Assembly (NCBI GenBank): GCA_001839685.1
Contig: MLAK01000983.1
Coordinates: forward strand, 1-41,289
DNA from: Tritrichomonas foetus
Lineage: Eukaryota; Parabasalia; Tritrichomonadida; Tritrichomonadidae
Direction: 5' to 3'
DNA length: 41,289 bases
This document shows, piece after piece, positions 1 through 7,895 of this stretch; the first letter of the stretch is position 1; every line of letters starts with the position of its first letter. The notes below the pieces were generated by a model. That model ran no database searches. It saw nothing but the letters and a program-made list of their open reading frames with translations, and was not told where the DNA came from. A program made the position numbers and the translations under genes.

Positions 1-9
1 TGGTAGGAC

Positions 10-64
10 AAAGGTTTATGGGATGGTCCCACAAAATCTTTGGGGGACCATTTTGTAAACCTTT
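10..64. repeat. 55-bp imperfect inverted repeat
   Basis: AAAGGTTTA (10-18) pairs with TAAACCTTT (56-64), and ATGGTCCC (23-30) pairs with GGGACCAT (44-51). A symmetrical 4x4 internal mismatch separates the stems and the loop is 13 nt. It is more GC-rich than its surroundings. It may be the end of a mobile element cut by the window edge, but nothing proves that. Confidence 0.6.
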
Positions 65-277
65 CATATAGGAGGCATTTTACTAAAAACCAGGAGCATA
101 AATTTTTAAAACCCTAGGTATACGCCCTAACACGATATATTTGTTATTTTCATTATCAAATTACATAGTAAAGCTATGATCTATTATTCAGGGAAAGGTG
201 AGTGATTTTATTTTAATTTTGAGACAATACACCATTCAAAATTTTTGTCAATCTGTCTGTCTTTTGTGTGATGTTTG

Positions 278-286
278 TCATTCATT
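278..286 (+). promoter_or_regulatory. Initiator-like TCATT pair before legumain ATG
   Basis: Two overlapping TCATT motifs (278-282 and 282-286) end two bases before the ATG at 288. They match the trichomonad initiator TCA(+1)Y(T/A) and imply a leader of only a few nucleotides. The match is by sequence only. Confidence 0.45.
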
Positions 287-287
287 C

Positions 288-1531
288 ATGCTTCTTCTAT
301 CTCTGGTATATTCATCTATATCTGCTCAATGGGCAGTGTTAATGGCAGGTTCACGTGGATATAATAATTATAGACATCAAGCTGATGTTTTCAACCTTTA
401 TTCAATTTTAGCAAATCGTGGATTTCAAAAGGATCACATAATTACACTTGCATATAATGATATTGTTGACCATGAACTTAATCCTAGGAAAGGTGAAGTT
501 TATAGTCGATCTGATCATGATAATGTTTATCCAGGTTCAAATGCGATTGATTATCAAGAGAAAGAAGCAACAGCAGAAAATTTTTTGAGAGTTTTGAATG
601 GAGACACCAAAAACGGGAGAGCTCTCCAATCAGAAGAAGGAGATGATGTATTTATCTATTATAATGATCACGGTGCTCCTGGACTCTTTTATGCGTTCCA
701 TCAAATAATGGACCTGAATTATATGCTGATCATTTACAAAAAACAATCGAAGAAATGTCAAAGAATCATAAATTTAGGAGACTTTTCTTTGTTATTGAAG
801 CATGTTATTCTGGATCAGTTGCTAAGAATATATCAATTCCAAATGTTTTATTTTTGGCTGCTGCTGGACCAACACAATCATCATATTCAGCTGATTGGGA
901 TTGTGATGTTGATGCATTCCGAACTAATGAATTTACCAAACACTTTGTAAACTATATTTTACAAAATCCAGATTCCAAAATTATTGATTGTGTCAATGTT
1001 TCACAAGGAACCATGAGATCACATGTCTGCGCTTATGGTGATTTCAAAGTCTACAAGGCTAAACTTTCTGATTTCTTAATGGAAGCGAAACCGATATTTT
1101 ATCATGATGATGAAACAAACTCACAAGTAGAGAGTAATGGAGAAGATAATAAAAAATCATTTATTGCATTTCTTCAAAGGAAAGCATCGAAAACAAATGG
1201 CCCAGAGAGATTAGAACTGGAAATTCTTCTTGAAAAGGAAAGACTTCGAAGGAAGCAAAGTTCACAAGCATTCAAAAATATTGCAAATAAATTTGTTTCT
1301 AATGGTGGAAAATATCTATTTGATGATACACTTGACGATATTAATTATCAGTGCTATCGCACAGCTGTGGAAGGATTCAGGTTGTTCTGTGGAGAAGTTG
1401 ATGAACACGAAATGCCAAAATTAAGAGTATTTGGAAATTTATGTAAAATAAGTAATTCAACAACTTTGCTTACGGAAATTCATGAAGTTTGTCCACAGAA
1501 ATTATGGGAAAATTCTCAACTATTCATTTAG
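288..1531 (+). CDS. Legumain-like asparaginyl endopeptidase (family C13), frameshifted
   Basis: This encodes a clan CD, family C13 cysteine peptidase, which cleaves after Asn and usually works in lysosome-like compartments or at the surface. The ATG at 288 opens a short hydrophobic signal peptide, followed by the family N-terminus (AGSRGYNNYRHQAD). The catalytic His is at residue 128 (NDHGAPG). The catalytic Cys is at about residue 173 (EACYSGS), with the following SSYS region at about 880. The two halves lie in different frames. The first frame runs to about 699, and the second is open from about 701 to the TAG at 1529. One C appears to be missing from the CC at 698-699: restoring it gives the Phe-Pro after HGAPG expected for the family. 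A C-terminal prodomain-like region is present. This is either a recent pseudogene or a homopolymer sequencing error; the otherwise intact ORF favours the latter. The family call is sure, the functional state is not. Confidence 0.88.
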
Positions 1532-2428
1532 TTATTTATAAATAGTGGTAAAAGTACTTTTGTTAAAAGTTATATTTTTAGTCTAGAAATTTATACTGTC
1601 AATTATTTTAAATCATTAATATTAATATGATTAATGCTGTTCTTATTTGAATATAATAATGAAACATTTTAGTGTGATTTTTGTGAATCACAAATTGGAA
1701 TTATTATATTCTATGATGAAATGAAATGTATTTTTGGTAATTTAAACTCATTATTCAATAAATGGTGACTCTACAAATTCGAAATCACAGTCTTTACATT
1801 AATTATTTCCAAAATAATAATATAATAATATTCTTTGACATTCTCATCATATTAAAAGGACCTAATATCTCGACATCATAATTATTGATTTATCTCTTTC
1901 AAAATATCGCAGCAAAGAAATATCTCGAGCATTCTGTGAAATGATAACTCATTCAAAATGAACTGTCACAAAATCCAAACAGTTTCTTTTTTTACTTTTA
2001 GTGTATAAAGTATTTGAAATTCATGTAGGGTCAATTTTTTTGCGATTTTTCGGTTAGTATGTATGGAAAATCAATTAATTTTCCCTGTAGCCTTAAAAGC
2101 TAATATATAAATTTCATTGAATCTTTTCTATGCCTTCACGTTTTTCTTTCAATTTGAAAGGATTCATTGATTGATACAAAGATCATTCAACTGCTTGAAT
2201 TAGTGTTCATGAAAAGATTCTAAGATTTGAGGCTTTTTAGAACCTATATTACTCTCGAAACAATTTAGTTATCCTCTAATGTTTCATTTATTACAGAATA
2301 CAGGAAACACTCTGATGCCAAATACACTTAATTTATATATTAAAAATATATATTTTGAAGATATTTATCCTGAAGAAAATATAGTTGTTAATATTGTTAA
2401 GAAGAAGGATAATTTTACTGTTAATATA
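1532..2428. other. Intergenic, legumain to Myb
   Basis: AT-rich spacer between the 3' ends of convergent genes. It contains a strong inverted repeat (1649-1711) and a smaller 7-bp one (CATTAAT 1614-1620 with ATTAATG 1630-1636). A 60-codon ORF on the plus strand near 2279-2461 has only AT-driven composition and is not called. Confidence 0.5.
1649..1711. repeat. Nested inverted repeat (cruciform-capable)
   Basis: GAATATAATAAT (1649-1660) pairs perfectly with ATTATTATATTC (1700-1711). Inside it, TTTGTGA (1680-1686) pairs with TCACAAA (1688-1694) around a single base. It lies about 120 bp past the legumain stop. Its function is unknown; it could be a MITE-like remnant or a 3' structure. Confidence 0.7.
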
Positions 2429-2989
2429 TTAGGATATCTCAATAAGCTGAAAAAAGCTTGAAATAGGGGGAAGTTTCACAGGTGCTACACTTTTTATCGT
2501 TTCAACTTGTTTTTCGTTATATAATTTAGAGTAACGATATCGACATTGAGAATCACATCTTGTTCCAATATCTATTGATATTTTCATCCAACATTTTTCA
2601 CCGTATTTTCTAACAAGTTCCAATAACTTGGCATCTTCTTCTGGTGACCATTTTGTTTTTAATATTTTTGGATTTAATCCTCGAGACCAACGTTGTAAAC
2701 ACTGAGATCTATCTCTTCCATTTCCAACAATCTCAGCTATTTTGGACCAGTTGTGAGAGCCATATTTAGTAATTGCATTGATTAGAGATTCATCTTCTTC
2801 TGGAGTCCATGTTTTCATTCGTCGATGTAACCTATTGCTGCTAGTTTGATGATAGTTTCTATGACAACTCTTCTTAAAAAGTGAGTTTTGCTGTTGATCA
2901 AAGGTTTGACTAATCTTCCCATCACTACTAAGTTCAAATGAATCATCTGATTCATTAGGGGAATCAATGTATTCGTCAGTATTATTCAT
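2429..2989 (-). CDS. R2R3 Myb-like DNA-binding protein
   Basis: A 186-residue protein, likely a nuclear transcription factor. An acidic, Ser/Asp/Asn-rich N-terminus of about 60 residues precedes two Myb/SANT repeats. The first has WTPEED, then NW, then RW with the usual spacing. The second has WSPEED, then CW, but a Tyr where the third Trp is normal (QCRYRY). Arg/Lys clusters flank the repeats. The ATG at 2989 was chosen; the frame extends only 7 codons further, to a TTG. No TCA initiator is seen within 25 bases, unlike most genes here, but the 13-mer TTCAATTGATATT lies about 30-42 bases upstream and recurs in the phosphatase/6940 promoter. Trichomonads carry many small Myb proteins that control adhesin and iron-responsive genes. 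The targets of this one cannot be read from the sequence. Confidence 0.88.
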   Translation of the reverse strand: MNNTDEYIDSPNESDDSFELSSDGKISQTFDQQQNSLFKKSCHRNYHQTSSNRLHRRMKTWTPEEDESLINAITKYGSHNWSKIAEIVGNGRDRSQCLQRWSRGLNPKILKTKWSPEEDAKLLELVRKYGEKCWMKISIDIGTRCDSQCRYRYSKLYNEKQVETIKSVAPVKLPPISSFFQLIEIS

Positions 2990-3848
2990 GTAATTGTTAC
3001 CAGTCAACAATTAATTTCAATATCAATTGAAAGCCATTGGTTTGAATTATTTTCTTTATATAATATTTCATTTAAAATTTTAAGAATTTTCTTTAGTATC
3101 AAAAAAAGCAATTTTTTGTCTATATAAATCTAAAACGTTATTTTTTTACACCTTTTTTCTAATCAATCTTTTCATTCTGGAATGTTTTTCATATTTTATG
3201 ATCATTTCAGAAAATTAAATCGAAGGAATTACTTACACCTAACATTCAATCATTTACCATTTCAATATTTTCCTAATATTTTGTGCTAATCATTTCTCTT
3301 CATAAAATATCTTCGGATAAATAATGAAAAGGAAAAATTTGCAGTAAGCAGAAGTCTCGGTGATAACACACAATATAGGAATGATTTCTTTTTGACAGAT
3401 TCGAATTTCTAAACATAAAAAGCCGTAAACTATTGTGAATATTTTTTCAAAGCCAAGAAATATTTGCATGAGAGCATTATACTTTCTGAACATTGAAAGA
3501 AACACTGCTCATATTTTATCACAATAATTGAATGTGGGTTTAATGAATTGAATAATGAAATTTTAGTTTTATGAAAGAGCTTTATCAGAAAATTGTTTTT
3601 AGCTACCAAGAATAATTAGTATTATTTTAAAATTTGAGCTAGTTTCTCATATAAATGAGCAATTTTACATAATCTTATTTTAGAAGCACTACATTACAAA
3701 AAATATGACAATTCCAAAAATAAAGATTATACTATTGGATTTCATTCTTTTTCATTCAAGATTTTACTTTAAAAAGCATGGATAAAACATAATTGATACA
3801 AACATTCTTTTATTTTTCATACATACAATTTGAATTCTTTGATGATAA

Positions 3849-3883
3849 TGACTAATGTAAATTATCTTCTAACACATTAGTCA
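3849..3883. repeat. 10-bp stem-loop
   Basis: TGACTAATGT (3849-3858) pairs perfectly with ACATTAGTCA (3874-3883) across a 15-nt loop, inside a gene-free region. Confidence 0.6.
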
Positions 3884-4247
3884 GATAACAAAAAAATATA
3901 AAATGTACATTTAAACTCTCATTAACATGAAAAGAAATTTTATATAGAATAGAATCATTTGTTTTAATCAATAGAATTCTAGAAAGATCACTAAAGTGAT
4001 TTTTTTCGTGTCTTTCTCAGATAGCTATATTTGATCATTACTATTATTATTCCATTCGAAATCATGCGTTCATTTGACAACTTGGTACATATAATTGCTC
4101 AATGGCATTCAATATTCCAAATTATTCATAAGTATTTTACAATTAACAGTAGATATATTGATAACTTTTTGGATTGCTTTCGGAACTTTTATTCAGACAA
4201 TTAAGGTTCATTAAAATTTTATTCATGCAATTATTTATCCTCATTTA

Positions 4248-4269
4248 TTTCAAAAATATATTTTTGAAA
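4248..4269. repeat. 22-bp perfect palindrome
   Basis: The half-site TTTCAAAAATA is followed immediately by its reverse complement with no spacer. A second stem, AAATCTTAT / ATAAGATTT, starts five bases further on (4274-4313). Confidence 0.7.
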
Positions 4270-4649
4270 ATAGAAATCTTATATTGATCATCAATAATCG
4301 ATGAATAAGATTTTAATCAAGGACTAATATAGTTAATTAACCGAAAGAATTTTCATGTGGTTGTGAATGATTGAAAAAATGAAAGAAATGAGTTATAAAT
4401 TCTCAACCAATAGAATTCAGTTTTATCAAATTTTCACAAATCACAAATTTGTAAAGAAACTTTTCAATTTTACGAAATTATTCTTGATTGGTAGGTTAAG
4501 TAATCATTATTATCACATTAACTTATAACAGGAATAATAATTATTTCTAATAAAAATTATAATGAAGCACTAATACCCAAAATAGTAGTATTCCTGGAAA
4601 TTATTTTTTTAATTTCAAATTCTTGAAACCAATTATGATCATAGTTCAT

Positions 4650-6767
4650 TCATTTAATGAATATCACCATAACACTAATGTTATCACCTGAACCTCTAAA
4701 AAGGGCATCATCTCTTAATTGTATTGCCGCACTTAATGGATCTGTTGCTTTCCTTACATCATTACTTGCTTCCTCATCAGAGTAAACATCAAACAACCCA
4801 TCACATGCAATTAAAATTCTATCACCGGTAATTAATTTCATTTGAGACAAGTGTGGATTATGATTGGCATATTTGAGGAGAATAGAATCACCCAGAGATC
4901 GTGAAACTGCCAATAATCCCGACACTTTACCTTGAGTTACAGTTCCACCATGTTCTCGTATATAATTTGCTTCTTCAGGATCTTCTGCTTTATGATCAAC
5001 TGTCATTCTAATTGGATTTTCTCGACATAAAACAACACGTGAATCACCGAGGTTACCAACGAACAAAAAGTCATCTTTGATTAAAGCCACAGCTGCAGTT
5101 GTTCCACATATTTCAAATTGAATCATTTTCGAGTCTATTTCCTTAAAGGATTTTTCTAAATCCATTTCATTTTTTTCAACAATTGATGGCATCTGTTCTG
5201 CTGCATAAATAGCAGGTACTTCACTCCCATGACCATCGAAAACACCAAAGAAAGCTGTTCCATTTTCATATTCAACTTCACAACATGCATCTTGCATGTA
5301 ACTTCTCATTCCTTGTGTTTCAGCAAGTCCATAATAACAATATTTAAAGGATCCTGAGCGTTCAACTGTCACTGCCTTTCTTTTTTGTGTTTTACCAAGT
5401 TGATCAACTTTAAAGTTCTCATTTAAGAATTCAATGATTTCATTTCGATCCCGAGGACCTAGATTATGATCTTTACAGAATGTATCAGCATTTTCTTCAG
5501 CTGTATCTTCAAAACGGACATACATAGTTAAACTGTCATCACCAATCAAAATAGTAAAAGATGTATCATATTCCCTTCCATGTGGATCTTTCTTTCGTTG
5601 CTCAATGATAGATTTACCAACACAAACCCATTTTTTGTAACCTCTATTTTGAATCATTAAGGCAATTCCTTTTTTACACCGAATAGGACAAAAATACCCT
5701 CTTGGACAATTATCATCAGGTTGATATGGAATGTCATCTAGTGGAATACCTCGAAAATGACTTGGATTAATTTCCAACTTCTTTAAATAATGAAGATATG
5801 CTTCATGCTCTTGATCCGATGCTTTTTCATCAGCATGAAGTGTAAAGGAACGAATAGAACCATCGTCACATCCTGCAATGATATTTCCATTGGGCATAAT
5901 TTGAGTTGCCCAAACAACTGATCCAATTGGAATAATATCAATTACTTCAAATTGAATTAAATCAACATTATATAAAACTTTATCTTCACTACCAATAATT
6001 ACATTATTATTAGCAATAACAAAGGAATAAATATAAGAAATCGTAACAGTAACTGATCGATTTTGTTGAAGAGTATCATGTGAAGTGAAAACCCATTCAT
6101 TTAACACTCCATCATTTCCAATTGACAAAATAATTTCTTCATTTTTGCTGTTTTTATAGAGTAAAATATCTCTAACCGATTCTTTATGTGCATGCTCAAT
6201 TGTTTGGATAAGTTTTCCATCACTCGACCAAATTTTGAGACTTCCATCTGCACAGCCAGAAATTATCTGACCTTTACTGTCTTCCTTGGAACACCAGGCT
6301 GCGTATACACCTTGTGACATTTCAATATATTTCCCTGATTTTGAATAAATTCTTGTTTTTAAATCCCAAGAATCAAAAATAATTTTTCCATCTTTGGTTG
6401 ATTTTAAATTACAAATACAATCATTGAATTGTGAAATTTCAAATACTTTTTTAGGAGTTATCTCTTTATTCACCAGTGAAGATACTGAGAAAAATTGAAC
6501 AAGTCCATTTCGATCACCAATCACAATTGACGGTTTGTCATAAAACTCACTGGAAGCAAGAAATTCCATCGATGTAATTGTATTTGAACATACATTACAA
6601 TTTTTAATATGCTTAAACTTACCTGCTTTTATTGACACGATTATTATATTACCTTTTGAATCACCACCAATAACATAGGATTGATCATTATATTCTAAAT
6701 ATTTCATGGTTCTAACTTGCAAACCTAGTACATTAATTTGTGATGATAATAAATATCCTTCTTCCAT
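4650..6767 (-). CDS. WD40-PFU-PP2C fusion: Doa1/PLAA-like ubiquitin-binding protein phosphatase
   Basis: A 705-residue protein with three parts. Residues about 10-330 are a WD40 propeller (GGDSKGNI, GCADGSLKIW, GCDDGSIRSF). The last blade is followed by the INPSHF...DDIP linker typical of Doa1/PLAA. Residues about 360-450 match a PFU domain, the ubiquitin-binding module of Doa1/Ufd3/PLAA (a KW pair, GREYDTSF, then NLGPRDRNEIIEFLNENF). Residues about 474-705 are a PP2C Ser/Thr phosphatase with its metal ligands and core motifs: GMRSYMQDA, GVFDGHGS, CGTTAAV, GNLGDSRVVL, LAVSRSLGD, CDGLFDV and GSGDNISV. In Doa1/PLAA the third domain is PUL, which binds Cdc48/p97; it is absent here and PP2C takes its place. 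The ATG at 6767 was chosen over an upstream TTG because a TCATT initiator lies 8 bases before it. It is divergent from the gene at 6940. Probable role (inference): dephosphorylation directed to ubiquitinated substrates. Confidence 0.93.
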   Translation of the reverse strand: MEEGYLLSSQINVLGLQVRTMKYLEYNDQSYVIGGDSKGNIIIVSIKAGKFKHIKNCNVCSNTITSMEFLASSEFYDKPSIVIGDRNGLVQFFSVSSLVNKEITPKKVFEISQFNDCICNLKSTKDGKIIFDSWDLKTRIYSKSGKYIEMSQGVYAAWCSKEDSKGQIISGCADGSLKIWSSDGKLIQTIEHAHKESVRDILLYKNSKNEEIILSIGNDGVLNEWVFTSHDTLQQNRSVTVTISYIYSFVIANNNVIIGSEDKVLYNVDLIQFEVIDIIPIGSVVWATQIMPNGNIIAGCDDGSIRSFTLHADEKASDQEHEAYLHYLKKLEINPSHFRGIPLDDIPYQPDDNCPRGYFCPIRCKKGIALMIQNRGYKKWVCVGKSIIEQRKKDPHGREYDTSFTILIGDDSLTMYVRFEDTAEENADTFCKDHNLGPRDRNEIIEFLNENFKVDQLGKTQKRKAVTVERSGSFKYCYYGLAETQGMRSYMQDACCEVEYENGTAFFGVFDGHGSEVPAIYAAEQMPSIVEKNEMDLEKSFKEIDSKMIQFEICGTTAAVALIKDDFLFVGNLGDSRVVLCRENPIRMTVDHKAEDPEEANYIREHGGTVTQGKVSGLLAVSRSLGDSILLKYANHNPHLSQMKLITGDRILIACDGLFDVYSDEEASNDVRKATDPLSAAIQLRDDALFRGSGDNISVMVIFIK

Positions 6768-6774
6768 AAACAAG

Positions 6775-6779
6775 AATGA
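6775..6779 (-). promoter_or_regulatory. Initiator-like TCATT before the fusion phosphatase
   Basis: Read on the minus strand, TCATT lies 8 bases upstream of the ATG at 6767, giving an inferred leader of about 10 nt. It matches the trichomonad Inr consensus. Confidence 0.45.
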
Positions 6780-6807
6780 AGTGACTTCTGTAAAGTACTC
6801 TAAAATA

Positions 6808-6874
6808 TTCAATTGATATTTGTCCTGACCGATTTATATTTGTGAAATGCTGATATTTCAATTGATATTTGTCC
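6808..6874. promoter_or_regulatory. Direct repeat in divergent promoter
   Basis: An identical 18-mer, TTCAATTGATATTTGTCC, occurs at 6808-6825 and 6857-6874. The copies are 49 bp apart in the 172-bp space between the divergent starts at 6767 and 6940. Its first 13 bases recur on the minus strand at 3019-3031, upstream of the Myb gene. It is a candidate transcription-factor site. Confidence 0.5.
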
Positions 6875-6933
6875 ATGTATAAACTTTCTGAAAAAGTTTA
6901 GAAAATTTTTTTAACGTACAATGAAGATTATTT

Positions 6934-6938
6934 TCATT
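6934..6938 (+). promoter_or_regulatory. Initiator-like TCATT before gene at 6940
   Basis: TCATT lies one base before the ATG at 6940, so the inferred leader is about 4 nt. It supports ATG 6940 over the TTG at 6937. Confidence 0.45.
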
Positions 6939-6939
6939 G

Positions 6940-7350
6940 ATGTCAATCTATAGTTCATCTTTATCATCACAAATTGGATCACCATACGCTTCATCAAACA
7001 ATTCATCATTACACTCGCTTAGAATGTCAGATTTATCAGGTTCACAAAACCAGTTTCGCAACAATAATTTGGATTCAGGATTCTACGGCAATTCTTATCA
7101 TGGCTCAGATTTTTCACATCAAATTTCAGCATGCAATAGAGAGATTGACGCTTCAAGATTTGAAATTCAAGAATTGATGGCGAAAGTTCACGCTTACTCA
7201 AAAAACAGCGGACTTGGTGATATGAAAACAGAGCTTTCTAGAACTCCAACTCGCTATGGAGATTCGGCACTTCCACGAACCGCTAAATTCGATTCAACAC
7301 CAGTTCATGATGGCGATTTCTTCCATTCTTCGATCAACTATCCGGTTTAA
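6940..7350 (+). CDS. Small Ser/Asn-rich protein of unknown function
   Basis: A 136-residue protein that I do not recognise. The first 60 residues are dominated by Ser, Asn, Gly and Tyr with no hydrophobic core. A short amphipathic or helical stretch follows (SRFEIQELMAKVHAYSK, residues about 70-86). The tail has possible proline-directed sites (RTPTRYG, DSTPVHD). There is no signal peptide or membrane segment. Codon use is less AT-biased than in the spacers, and an initiator motif abuts the ATG, so it is probably a real gene. It shares a 172-bp divergent promoter with the fusion phosphatase and may be co-regulated. It could be a cytoskeletal or phospho-regulated adaptor, but that is a guess. 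Confidence 0.7.
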   Translation: MSIYSSSLSSQIGSPYASSNNSSLHSLRMSDLSGSQNQFRNNNLDSGFYGNSYHGSDFSHQISACNREIDASRFEIQELMAKVHAYSKNSGLGDMKTELSRTPTRYGDSALPRTAKFDSTPVHDGDFFHSSINYPV

Positions 7351-7566
7351 GTTGAGTCTGTCTTAATTTATCCATCAATTGTTTTGAAATGTGATTTCTT
7401 TTTTTTAATAAATTTTTTTTCGCCATATTTTTTTTCCCTTTTTTATCTCAATCAATCCATTCTTTGAAATTTTGTCAAAACAGATAACTTCATCAATTCT
7501 TTCCTGTTTATATTTCAAAAAAAAAAAAATACCGCGAAAGTGACGAATTCAAAATTTCTGGGATTG

Positions 7567-7586
7567 GTTAACAAATCTTTGTTAAC
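7567..7586. repeat. 20-bp palindrome GTTAACAAA-TC-TTTGTTAAC
   Basis: Perfect 9-bp arms around a TC spacer, about 310 bp upstream of the kinase ATG. It could be a dimeric protein-binding site, but this is unproven. Confidence 0.6.
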
Positions 7587-7871
7587 ACATGTAACTTGTT
7601 GAGATAGCCTATTTCGCCTGAAATGGATCCTTATATTGAATAGAAATCAGAACCGGGAAAAACAGTGGTTGAATAGAAAAGAGAAACTTCTTTAAGAAAT
7701 AGCTGTTTCAATCATACAATAAATAGACACAGACTGTTTCGATGAGGAATTCCAATAAATCTAAGAGTTTGGAAAATTCCTAAAATGCACGTTTATCATA
7801 AAAAAATTGAATGAATCACTTTATGAAGTTTACATTTGTAAACATCAGAAAAAATAGGCGCCAAAAGTTTC

Positions 7872-7876
7872 TCATT
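7872..7876 (+). promoter_or_regulatory. Initiator-like TCATT before the CDC7-like kinase
   Basis: TCATT at 7872-7876 would place the transcript start at 7874, giving a 22-nt leader before the ATG at 7896. Confidence 0.4.
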
Positions 7877-7895
7877 CTGATTGTTCAAAAAAGAA

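Larger units (their letters stand above)
1..287. other. Upstream region of the legumain-like gene
   Basis: No gene is supported here. The first 64 bases hold an imperfect hairpin, listed separately. The rest is AT-rich. An in-frame TTG at 198 is open into the peptidase gene, but the ATG at 288 is preferred because a short signal peptide begins there and two TCATT motifs lie directly before it. Confidence 0.5.
2990..4649. other. Long AT-rich intergenic region with palindromes
   Basis: About 1.66 kb with no supported gene. It holds a 10-bp stem-loop (3849-3883), a 22-bp perfect palindrome (4248-4269) and a 9-bp stem (4274-4282 with 4305-4313). A 71-codon ORF at 3290-3505 on the minus strand has no recognisable features. 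Confidence 0.5.
7351..7895. other. Intergenic upstream of CDC7-like kinase
   Basis: AT-rich, with T and A runs near 7390-7440 and 7518-7530. It contains the palindrome at 7567-7586 and a TCATT initiator at 7872-7876. No gene is seen. Confidence 0.5.

Noticed and set aside
2279..2461. 60-codon plus-strand ORF overlapping the Myb 3' end
   Set aside because: Composition is what AT-rich random DNA gives (Ile, Asn, Lys, Tyr), there is no motif or initiator, and it overlaps a supported gene.
3290..3505. 71-codon minus-strand ORF
   Set aside because: Hydrophobic and Cys-containing but with no recognisable domain, start context or neighbour support; chance ORF length for this composition.
3985..4010. 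ATCACT-AA-AGTGAT followed by T7, like a bacterial terminator
   Set aside because: The genome is clearly eukaryotic and no gene ends here; it is a chance short hairpin.
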